64,000 nt of DNA from the NCBI GenBank assembly GCA_019454045.1, contig SKCR01026830.1, positions 90,341 through 154,340 of the forward strand, in the 5' to 3' direction. The DNA comes from Zanthoxylum bungeanum. Taxonomy: Eukaryota > Streptophyta > Magnoliopsida > Sapindales > Rutaceae. A program made the translations under genes and the position numbers. Each line of letters starts with the position of its first letter. The stretch's first letter is position 1. Shown here piece after piece: positions 24,349-34,264 of the stretch. The notes under the pieces are model-generated. The model was not told where the DNA came from and searched no databases. It worked only from the letters and a program-made list of their open reading frames with translations.

Positions 24349-26969
24349 TATAACACCCCGGTAATTTCGACAACTACTATGTTATAGATGGCATAATACA
24401 TGATATAAATCATGCTCAAGTGAGTATGTACTTGTGGAATTACTTTTCGTACATTTGCTGTGTCATTTGCAGTTTTGATACAAAATTTACTTCAAATTCT
24501 ATTCCAGATAACCCTTAGTATTTGGGCCATAACTTGTTCATACGATCTCGTATTTTTATGACTTTTATATCATCGGAAAGCTAAGACCGTGACCTACAAC
24601 TTCCGCATTAGATATTTTTCCAAATTCCAATCAGAACTCAAAAATCATGATTACCATGGATGCTACAGTAAATTTTGAGAATGACCTAGATTTAGTGATA
24701 TAGCACAATCTTAGCCACTCCTTTCATTACAAAAAATCAACCATTTGCCTATAAATAAGATATTATTCATTTATCTCTCCCAAAAGGCCAAAAACGTGAG
24801 ACATGGAGCTCTAATCTTCTTCATTTTCTTAGAAAATTTTGAAAGAATGATGATGAATTCTTAAGCTTTTCATGGTCAAGTAATCTTCTAACTCTCTTTC
24901 TTTCATTAATTTTCAGTTTTGAGCAAAGAAAATAAAGCCTCAAATTCACACCTTGCATATCCTAGGGTTTGGATTTTCTTAATTGGTTTTGATTAAGTTG
25001 CTAGCATGCATAATTGTGCATTTCATGATAGTATAAGAATGAAGTTAGCATTATTTTATGAAATGACCAGTTTATTTTCCAAAATGGGGCATTTACCGAA
25101 TTATGCATGTAATATGGGGTTGAATTTTTTTTGTTTTGATAATGAATGGATATCGTTTATGTAGTTGGTGGTGATATATAACATGAGTTTAATTTACTTG
25201 GGAGTTAGTAACTCAAAGATTGTAAAAACTAGAGCCTTTTTTTCAATTATATAGATGTGTTGGGAAATTATGCTTTGTGATGGATGATGTTCTAGATATA
25301 TTGTAGTTATAGTAGTGCTCATGTGATGGTAGTGTTGGAATTGCTTTGGGCAGTGACAATGGAGAACTGGTATTGGCCCTGAAATCGGGTTAATGTTACG
25401 ACATGTATGGGCAAGCATCACGACGCCAAACATGTGAATGCTCTCTATCTTGGGTCAGGTTGTGTAGGCATCACGACGCTCAACACTTGGCATCGCGACG
25501 CGGATTATGAGGATGCTCTCTGCTTCTGATTATGTGAGAGTAACGTCGCGACACGTAGCAAGAAGATGCTCTTTGTCTCGGTCTGCTTTTATAGGCGAAC
25601 ATGCGACGCATGATAGAAACAGTTTCAGCCCATTTCAATTTCCTAATAAGATGTTAAAGGGCACCCTAAAGGTTTAGTATACATCATGCATGTGGATTCA
25701 TCACATCCATGATCATGATTAGCTTCCCAGTTTAAATATACTAACCATACTCGAATACATGACAGGTTAACTTTTCCGCATGAATCTCTTCAGTCGCATC
25801 CAAGATCATTGGCAATAGTTGTTAATTAGTGAGTAGACCTTACTTTTTCAAGTTGATATTTACTTTTTGTTTTGATTTGAGACTTACTTTTACGCACATT
25901 AGGGCGTTATCCAAGCTTTTTTCAGTTAATTTATGAATATGAATGTTTTAAGAAGTTTTGATTTTACAAGTATAATTCTTATGATATTTGGAGGCATGGG
26001 GGAGAAACCCACCTCAGATGTGACTTATGAAATTGACGGATATTGGAATTGACATATATAACATGTGCACATGTAGATCATGACTAGGGTATGGGGATAC
26101 GTAACACCTCTAGATCCTAAAATTCAGGGCTAGGGGGATGGCGATACGTAACGCCCCTAGACCCTAGATTCAGGGACATGATGCTGGAATGTATTGGGGG
26201 ACGGTGATACGTAACGTCCCAAGACCACTAGTTAAGCGTATGGGGGGACGACGATACGTAACGCCCTAATGCGTCAGGTTTTCTGTAGATTCTCAAATAT
26301 ATGATTTTAAAAAAAAGATAGTTTTAAGAAAGAGTTTTTAAGAGAAATAGTTTTATGAGAATCTCATAATTTTACAGAGAGAAAAGATTTTCTTAAAAGC
26401 TTTATAGAAAGAAAGTGGTTTATAGAAAATTTTTACAGAAAGAAACTTGTTTCCAGACAAGAAAAATAGTTCTCACACTGATTAGTTTTCTTAAGATTTC
26501 AGAAAACGAATTTATTATAAAGCATTTCAGTTTCATTTTTAAAATGTCCACTCACTAGGTCGTTCAAACGATCTAACCCTCCCACTCCCAGTGTTTTTAT
26601 TTTACAGGTTACCTAGAGGATGAGCTCGAGATGATGGATACTGATGGCAGTCACTAGGGTGTTTGGGACCACCAGGTCGAGTCAGAAGTTTAATAGTCCG
26701 AGTCAAAGTAATGTTGCATGCATATGTTAGTAGTGCATAAGACATTGTAATATGTTAAAAGTATCCATTAACAAAGTTGTAAAGTGAAGCATTATTGTGA
26801 ATACATTTATGAATATTAAAAGCATTTTATATTGTTGAGTTGGGTTATGGTCCATGCGCATGACTTTGCATTTAGATGATTTAGTAGTGACATTCATAGT
26901 CAGAAAGTCAGAGGCTCAATGGGATTTTCTATTCCCCGCCAGGTAGCATCTTCGAAAGGGAATGTTACA
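24349..26969 (+). repeat. Chromovirus-type (Tekay/Del-like) 3' LTR, 2.6 kb
   Basis: The LTR starts TATAACACCCCGG (TG mutated to TA; the usual start is TGTAACACCCC) and ends GGGAATGTTACA. A purine tract precedes it. Near 26585 it has CCCACTCCCAGTGTTTTTAT followed by TTTACAGG, as in many plant LTRs of this group. Inside are TCGCGA-type motifs (25390-25610) and four copies of a GATACGTAACG motif (26094-26270). The upstream partner LTR is not in the window. Confidence 0.65.
26094..26270. repeat. Four-copy GATACGTAACG motif array
   Basis: The sequence GATACGTAACG or a one-base variant occurs near 26096, 26143, 26206 and 26253. Each copy is preceded by a G-run (GGGGGAC-like) and followed by a C-run (CCCC or GTCCC), so each unit could form a short G/C hairpin. 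Spacing is about 47-63 bp. Confidence 0.7.
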
Positions 26970-27207
26970 CTTTGTGATTCCAAAAAGAGTTAATATCTCA
27001 TTAGATTCCAAAGATTTAGTAGGTTAATAATCTTTGGCTACTATATGGTAACTTTTGTATTCATTGAAGGTAAATACAAATTTATTGTAGGAATATTAAA
27101 ATAATATAATAAAATAATTACTGAAAGATAAAGTATTATATATATTGTATTGTTTCAATTGTCATGTATTTTATATAATGGATATAAATTATTTGATCTA
27201 TTTTTGG

Positions 27208-27242
<35 letters not shown>

Positions 27243-27515
27243 AGACTCATGTCGGATTCATGTGAATTTTATATCGTCCGGATGTACGCAAAATATTAGT
27301 ACTTTACTCTAGATTACATCTAGATTTTTTTTAAAAATTACATCAAAGTATTAGTACTTTACGTACATACGGATGATATAAAATTAACATGAACCTGACC
27401 CGAGAATGATTTTATATATATATATATATATTAAAATAATAATAATAATGGATATATATGTTATAAGCTAAAGATTATAGTTATTAATTTCAAACTAAGC
27501 CATACTTATGGTAAC
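26970..27515. other. Intergenic sequence between retroelements
   Basis: This 546 bp lies between the chromovirus-type LTR and the copia element C0. It contains a MITE-like inverted repeat in a TA microsatellite and otherwise AT-rich sequence without a gene. It ends at GTAAC, the left target duplication of C0. Confidence 0.6.
27240..27410. mobile_element. MITE-like inverted-repeat element within a (TA)n tract
   Basis: An arm at 27251-27292 and the reverse complement of 27358-27399 match at 36 of 42 positions (core TTCATGT, AATTTTATATC, ATGTACG). The element is about 170 bp, has no coding capacity and is bounded by (AT)n at 27211-27239 and TA repeats at 27412-27431. This is the structure of a miniature inverted-repeat element inserted in a TA microsatellite. 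The superfamily is not clear. Confidence 0.6.
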
Positions 27516-28061
27516 TGTTGGAAATTACTAATTGTATGTTGAAATTATTAAGAGTTGTTAAATAACAACAATTAGTAATAATTTCATGTTGGAAATTATT
27601 AAGAGTTGTTAAATAACAACAATTAGTAATAATCTTGGAAATTATTAAGTAACAACAAGAGTTGTTAATTAAATAATTAAGTAACAACAAGAGTTGTTAA
27701 ATAACAACAATTAGTAAAATGTTAAATGAGGAACATATGATACACCCATGATGGTAACATTTTTGGAAGTGTTAGAGAAAGTCATTATGCATCCAAATAC
27801 ACGTGATTACAAAGTAATCAATGCATGTGATTACATAGTAACTTATCCCTCCTATAAATAAGAGCATTTGCTTATTGAGTTAAGCAATCAATTAAGTTTG
27901 ATTAAGTGCATCTCTATTAGAAGAAATGTATGCAATTATGTTGTGGTTAACTTAGATTTATTTCAATTAGTTTGTAAATAAATCTAGGACTAGTAATACA
28001 TGTTTGGTCAGATCCTAAGAGGAAAAATATGTAAATATATTAGGGATTACATTTCCTAACA
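27516..28061 (+). repeat. 5' LTR of C0 (546 bp)
   Basis: This starts TGTTGG and ends CCTAACA. The first 200 bases contain alternating AACAACA and TGTTGTT-type segments that make many small inverted repeats (27540-27715). CCTCCTATAAATAAGAGC at about 27850 is a good TATA box for the element's own transcript. Confidence 0.85.
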
Positions 28062-28062
28062 T

Positions 28063-28075
28063 TGGTATCAGTAGC
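28063..28075 (+). other. Primer-binding site of C0, initiator-Met type
   Basis: The sequence TGGTATCAGTAGC, one or two bases after the LTR, matches the initiator methionine tRNA primer site (TGGTATCAGAGC) with a small change. Confidence 0.8.
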
Positions 28076-28377
28076 TTAAATTCATGTATTCTAGTTAGAT
28101 TATAAAAAATTGCATGAACATGTATGAAAAATGTTGAAAATGCTTCTAATTTTTGTTTTTACAAAAAATGATTTTCTTCTAACTTTGGGCCGTAATAACT
28201 CTCTGTAGAAAAATGATAATCGTATGTTCAAATTTGTTTTAAAAAGTAAGACATGATATCTTCAATTTGGTATATCCGTTGCTTAATTTGGATTAAATTT
28301 GAGAAAGATATGGACCTTAGAAGTTGGCTAGACGAATTTGTTTTTTCCCAGAAAAACACTCCCAGAACAATCGTACT

Positions 28378-28562
28378 ACATGTCATCCGATATTTAAAAA
28401 ATCAGATGACAAGTCGTTTGACTATTGTATGATAAGTCGTACGTGTATAAATAAAACGGATGACATGTCGTCCATGATAAATGGACCGACAAGTCGGCTG
28501 TATTTATAACTTACAACCGACATGTCATACGGTCACAGATCTCACGGATGACATGTCATCCG
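28378..28562. repeat. Array of seven short palindromic motifs in the C0 leader
   Basis: Variants of GACATGTC or GACAAGTC occur at about 28378, 28403, 28431, 28457, 28483, 28514 and 28545. The last is a perfect 18-bp palindrome (CGGATGACATGTCATCCG). Others keep a central palindrome with imperfect flanks. Spacing is about 24-33 bp. A GC-rich segment with repeated GCGCGTGA follows (28560-28700). Confidence 0.75.
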
Positions 28563-28919
28563 CGCGTGAAAGTTAACCGAGGCTGGCCGGCGCGTGAGAG
28601 CGCGTGAGGGCGAGTGGGAGCCCGTGACCGGCATGTGGTGGTGTGCGGAGGCGCGTGAGCAACTCATGTGGAGCGTGTATGGCACGTGGATATTGTGTCG
28701 GCCCGTGTTGGTCATGTCTGTATCGTTTCTTCGGTAATTCCGATCCATCGTGATTATTTGTCTAATCCTTTTTGCAAAATATTCTAAATCGACCATGATA
28801 AAAAAATTTTATCATATAAACTTTGTGTTTATAATAAATATCTTAGTGATGTTTATTTAGTCAATGTAAATTTGTGTTTCATTGTATTGATTTTTCCTTG
28901 TATTTGTTACAGAAAAATC

Positions 28920-29438
28920 ATGGCGATTATTCAAAAAGTTACAAAAATGATTACGACATCCACAGACAGGGAAATGATATCAGACATGTTGTTGAAAATG
29001 GATAAATATCGAATGAGTGAAAGGGATGATATGATTTCGCATATCATCACCATCAATAACATGTTACAAGAGTCAATCTAGGCAGGTAATTGGATAGGAC
29101 AGCCAAATAAATTCAGATTACTGAGAAACACTATCCCTAAGATATGGCAAAAACAACTTACTCGTATTTGGATATTAGTAAAACGTGAGGAAAAATAACT
29201 TGTTCCTTATAATAAAGCCATTGAGAGGTTGGCGGTTCAGTATCTCCGGCATAAGGCAAATAATACAATTTTTTCTTTCATGTCCCGGAAATGTTGTAAG
29301 GATCCTAAATTTGCTATAGGTTTTCCATGGCTGTCCAAGATCAATTACGAGTTACCCAAAGAGTTTGAGGAATCGTATCCCAAAACATATATGAGTTGGG
29401 AGTCTAAAACTGGGAAAATTATTATTGTAAAATATTAA
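28920..29438 (+). pseudogene. Unidentified leader ORF upstream of copia gag, broken by two stops
   Basis: Between the primer site and gag of C0, one reading frame stays coherent for 173 codons including the final stop, starting at the Met of MAIIQKVTKM and ending KTGKIIIVKY. Two in-frame stops interrupt it (about 29079 and 29197). The segments between them read as a basic, Trp/Tyr/Lys-rich soluble protein with no membrane segment. I do not recognise the family; it is not gag, envelope or a known copia domain. The ATG is preceded by a pyrimidine-rich run ending TTACAG at 28912, which resembles a plant 3' splice site. A second TTTTACAG follows the stop near 29478. It may be an accessory retroelement gene or a captured host exon. 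That it is coding is inferred from frame continuity and composition only. Confidence 0.4.
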
Positions 29439-29795
29439 TTTTTTCATGTTATTTCTGTGTGTATTTGTTATTTTACAGCATGTAAACATTGTATTTATAT
29501 GTATGGATGTTCTATGTTGAATTTAATTTATGTAATTAAATCAATGAGTGTCATGTACATTAATTGTCACATGATTAAAATGTTCTATAAATTTATGTAA
29601 TTTTTAGAAATGATTTTACATGATTGATTAGGTTGATAATATTTTTACATTGGGTAATTGGATGATGATTGGACACATAGTGGCCTTTTGACTCTAATCC
29701 CATTGAAAATTTTATTAAACATAATTTCTTTCATGATAAAATAAGACAAAAGTATTAACATTGTGCATGAATGTCTGTAGAAACTGTGTTTTTTA

Positions 29796-30603
29796 ATGGC
29801 TTCCGCAACAAAGAACATTATCGCTGAACTCAACAAGGGTGAGAAACTGAATGGCGATAATTATGAAATTTGGAGCATCAAAATCCAATATGTGCTAGAA
29901 GAACAAGATGTTTCTTGAAACCCTGAAAATGAGCATGGATGAACCTGAACAGGGCACTACGGCCCAACACAGGCGATACCGAGAGGCTTGTGAGGCCTGG
30001 AAGAAAAATAATTCCATTGCCCACATTACGTTGCTAAGCAGTATGGATAATGACCTAAAGAAAGAGTTCAGGAAATATGACATGGCTAAGGACATGTGGT
30101 CCACACTAGCTGAAAAGTTTGGTAGTACATCAATAACCAAACTCAGGTCACTGACATTCAAGTTTGACTAATACAAGAAACCCCCGGAGCTTAATATGTC
30201 AAAACACTTGAGGCAAATGTTAAACATGATTACTGAACTGGTAGATGCTGGACATGTTCTTACAGATGAACAGAAAGTCCAAGCGGTCATTCGTTCTCTT
30301 CCAAATAGCTAGGAGCATATGAAGATGCATTTGACCCACAATGAGAACATCAAAACCTTTGATGATGCTAAACGTAACCTTGAATTAGAAAGTGACCGAC
30401 TCGCGACCGCTAAGTCAAATACTGAAGTGTATATGACAAAAACTAGCAAACTTGGGGGTTTCAAGAAGAAAAGAAAATTTCATGGTGGTGGGTTCCAGTT
30501 CGGAAAAGAACAAAATCTCTCTCAAGCCAGAAAAGAAACAGAAAACTAATCAACATGGGAAAGGAAAATGTCATACCAAAAAGAAAAACATGGAAAATGT
30601 TAA
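29796..30603 (+). pseudogene. Copia gag pseudogene of C0
   Basis: This encodes the capsid protein of a Ty1/copia element and begins MASATKNIIAELNKGEKLNG with the family motif LNGDNYEIWSIKIQYVLEE. A frameshift of one base near 29905 leads to the following segment (MSMDEPEQ to SITKLRSLTFKF), which carries the UBN2-type gag region. Stops occur near 30169 and 30311, and the frame resumes through KKKRKFHGGG. The sequence breaks off around 30604, at the lead-in to the CCHC zinc knuckle (MENVK), where the truncated LTR of C1 begins. The start codon is secure because the N-terminus is complete. The gene is non-functional. Confidence 0.85.
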
Positions 30604-31900
30604 ATATGACTAGGTCATGATTATCCGATTATAGAGACTAGTTACTAGAGATCTGATATGTGATTCGTACGGGGCAGACACAATTCCAGCCTCAGGCCTA
30701 GCACGTGACATCCGATGCTGGATCGCAATACGCAATACTACGTATACTATGCCTGATATAGATCACATATTCCTTTAAGAATATTTCTGGAGAATTGGGT
30801 AGGCACGGTGCTTTGCTAGAAGCCAACCAGGTCTTGTAAATCGGTAAAAATGTAGTACTATGTACGTACGTGTTCGGATAGTGCGACGACCGGATTTACT
30901 GCCAACATATCCGGGGATCTCATGGGTCGCTTCCCGAAGATTCACCGATGACGTATGACTCGCACTTTATTAATCTGGGATTAATTAGTAGAGAGAGAGA
31001 ATTAATCTGGGATTAATTACAGATATATTTTATCTGGGATAAAATATTATTTAAAGAGAGAGAATGATTAATTTGGAATTAATTGATATATTATATGAAA
31101 TTGGATTTCGACGCGGAATTAAAATTAGATTTTAATTCGGGCGAACGAGTTAATTTAGAATTAATTCGTTAGCGACGTGAATAGTAATTTTGCTAGGCAA
31201 AATTATTTAATTGAATTTGATTTAATTACGTCGCAACGGTAAATTCGTTAATTCGGAATTAGCGAACCCGAGCCTGGGAGTGTTTGCGGGCCCACTCGCA
31301 TTTCGAATTCAAGCGCGGCCCACAAGTCACATCAAGTGTCAAATCATTAGTCATTCAAGTGATGGATGTCTTGTTACTTTGAGTGATGTGATGTCAGTTA
31401 CTATTCATGAGTGATTGATGGAGGTGGTTGTAAGGCTTAAATCCATTTACCATTTTTTGAATTTGGTATATCATTTATTGATTTTAGAAATCAAACAACC
31501 AACACACAAAAACTCTTCTCCTCTCTCCCTCCCACCTCTCGGCCAAGGGCCTTTTTCCTCTCTATTTTTGGCAAATGCCGAGAACAAGATGAAGAAATAA
31601 GGGAAAGATTTACGGCAAATTTTTCCGAGTGCTAGCACACATTAGGAGTCTTGCGAAGGTGATAGGGAAACCCACCCGTGGGCATGGAATGCACACCCAA
31701 GCTTGGAGCTTGGCCGAACAAATGGAGCACAAAAGAGGAGTCAATGCCGAGAACCTTGGAGGAAAAGCTTGAAGGATTTTTGTTGTTCCTCGCATCGCAA
31801 AAGCCGATCAATGTAAGTATGATTCTGCCATACTTCTTTTGAGTATTCACACATGTTTCATTGCTTGAATTGATCATGGGACTAATCTAGAAACCCAACA
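30604..31900 (+). repeat. Truncated 5' LTR of C1
   Basis: This matches 38460-39768 of the 3' LTR from GACTAGGTCATGATTATCC to AGAAACCCAACA. The missing portion corresponds to 37782 to about 38459. Several GATTAATT and AATTAATC inverted segments occur at 30970-31260, as in all family members. Confidence 0.85.
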
Positions 31901-31901
31901 A

Positions 31902-31914
31902 TGGTATCAGAGCC
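31902..31914 (+). other. Primer-binding site of C1
   Basis: TGGTATCAGAGCC follows the LTR end CCCAACA after one A. It is a perfect initiator methionine tRNA primer site for plant copia elements. Confidence 0.9.
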
Positions 31915-34264
31915 ATTTTGAGCATGAAATATACTTAGGGTAAAATTTGGGTAAATTGGATTTGAGCATGTTTTGACTAAATTACTTGTTTGAGCATGCT
32001 TGTATATGGATGACTTGGAGTTGTTTGTGCTCAATTTTGTGAAAAATGGATTGGATCAATTTTTCCCCAAAATATAGGCTTGGTCGAAACTTGGAGGTGC
32101 CCTAATGTCATGGAATTTTTTATTTTTGATCATTGGATGAGTTGAAAATACTTGGGATAAATTGATTTGAGATTTAATTGGATTGAAATCGAAATCAATT
32201 TTGAAAAACCCTAAATGTTGTGACTTGTAGCATGTAAAATGATTGATTTTTTATTCAATTGTGTTGGACATAAGTTAATGATGATAAGCATAATTAATTG
32301 AGTAAATTAGTGTTTTGGAAATGTTAATTTAGTTAATTAATTATGGCTATACACTTTAATTAATTTAATTGTGAAATTTGGAATTTTGTAATTTAATTAA
32401 TTGGGCCAAATTTGGATTTGGGCTTGTAAAAGTTGTATTTGGGCTTAATGGGCTTGGTTGGGCCAAGTTTGGTTTAGGCTAATTGGTTGGATCCAATTGG
32501 GCCCAAAACCATTTCCATAAAGTCCAAATATAACAAATGGACCTTTAATATTAATTGGGCCTAATGGGCCTAAATTGGTTTCTTGGCAAATAAGGGTGAT
32601 TCCTTAAATGGGCTTTGGTATTTGGGTTTGACCCATATTGACCAAAGTCCATGCCTTATTAAATTAATTGAAATCCCATTGGACTTTAATTAAATTGACA
32701 TTGGATGTTAATTGAGCTTTGAGACCCGTAACTATTAGATTTAGATTCTAAGTCGTAAAGGCACATTAAAAAGTGTAATTATTTAATTTAGAATTAAATA
32801 TAGAATTAGTATTAAATAAAAATTAAATTGGATTTAATGTTGTAGTTTAATATAATTCGAGAATTCGTACTTTTAGTACTTATTCGCAAAACGAGTCGGA
32901 CTCACGCAAAATCAAATCGTTGTTTGAACATTGGATGGTCATTAATTTCAGATTAATTAATTGGATTAGATCGATTGATAACATGCTTTGTGTGGATACA
33001 TGGATGCGATGTATGAATAATGTATATCAGATTGATATTAGATGGGTGAGGGCAATTTTGGAAATTATTGTAATAAATTTAGAATTTATTAAATTGGACC
33101 TGCGTGTCCAGCCTATTACCTCTTGACTCTTTGTATTTCTCTTCTCACATATTCCCCTCAATGTAAATGAGGTTTCCTTAGAAGTGTTATGTAATTGGGT
33201 AGAAGTAATATTTGTGCTAGCGGGAGAGAGGAAATTGAGAGATTTGTTCTAGGAACAATGTGTTAAATATCCATCCACATATCATTATTATTTTATTTAT
33301 ACGCGCCCTATTATGTTTTTAGAATGCATGTTTAAGGGTGTATGATGATGAGACCTTAACAAAGATAATTAATTGGTTGCCAATTACGCGAAAAACCCTC
33401 AACACATATTAAGCGTTTTTCCTTCCATTGAGTGATTCTTACTCAAGATCCAAGATTGGCACTGGTTTGTTGGCCAAAGTCAAGACCTTTGTCCGTCGCG
33501 GATGTGTTTGAATCATGAAGGCTTTGTTCCATATCGGTGCCTTTTCCAAGTTGTGATTTGTTGGCCAAAGTCAAGATCACTTCTTGTCCATCGACATCGA
33601 TTACGAAGATTTCCAAAGTTAATGGGTTCCGCTTAACTGGGATCATTAAGTTTGTTGTGCCAAAGCCAAGACTTAGTTGATTCAGAGGAAAAAGGTTAGG
33701 GAATATATTTGATATATTGGCATATATAAGATATATGTTTCAGACTTGGATGTCCACCTACTAGATCTAGGAATTGGATGGGATCCAATTGATCTTAGAG
33801 ATCTACCTAGTTAAGTATCATACAATTTGTTGGCCAAAGTCAAGATTGTGTGTTATTTAACGGGATCCTAGCCCACTAGGAAAAAAGGTTTCCCGAGTAC
33901 TCCACAGAGGGTTAGAGGCTCGCCGAAAAATAGTGGGAGGCAAGTATTAAATTTGCAATATTCGTTTAGTTACTTGCCAATACGCGCTCATTTCAATTTT
34001 TCGTCTATATAAATTAATATATTAGTTGGACTAATATTTAATCGTTATTTTAATTGAACAGTTGGACTGTATTCAAACTATTTCAATTATAGTTGATTAT
34101 ATAATTGGATTATAGTAATCAATATATTTGAATTTAACCAATTAAATTATAGTTGATTATATAGTTGGACTATAGTAATCATTATATTTAATAGTACCTA
34201 AAATCGTTGATTGGATAGTTGGACTATATCAATCAAGATAACTGAAAGATTAGTGTTTAAAACA
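31915..34264 (+). other. Long non-coding leader of C1
   Basis: There is no open frame of note in 2.35 kb. The leader contains nine TGGGCC or GGGCTT motifs (32402-32615), four copies of a TTGGCCAA-centred repeat (33466-33850) and an AT-rich stretch of GTTGGACTATA/TAATCAA repeats (34040-34250). All three features recur, reversed, in the leader of C3 (57480-59340). The first is also seen in C2. Confidence 0.7.
33466..33850 (+). repeat. Four dispersed copies of a 20-nt leader motif
   Basis: The sequence TTTGTTGGCCAAAGTCAAGA is found at about 33466, 33556 and 33826, with a variant (GTTGTGCCAAAGCCAAGA) at 33652. The core TTGGCCAA is a perfect 8-bp palindrome. C3 has the same set in reverse at about 57920, 58080, 58190 and 58279. 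Confidence 0.8.

Noticed and set aside
28378..28562. Evenly spaced palindromic repeats that superficially resemble a CRISPR array
   Set aside because: Repeat units are short and degenerate, spacers are not of uniform length, and the context is the leader of a plant copia element. A CRISPR array is not expected in a plant nuclear genome.
33443..33646. A 67-codon ORF antisense to the C1 leader, partly similar to a reading of the C3 leader
   Set aside because: The C3 counterpart has stops in the same frame, and the similarity is explained by conserved leader DNA, including the TTGGCCAA repeats. No protein family is recognised.
34040..34250. AT-rich GTTGGACTATA repeats considered as a satellite or replication origin
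   Set aside because: They are few, imperfect and part of the conserved leader shared by C1 and C3. Nothing indicates an independent satellite or origin.
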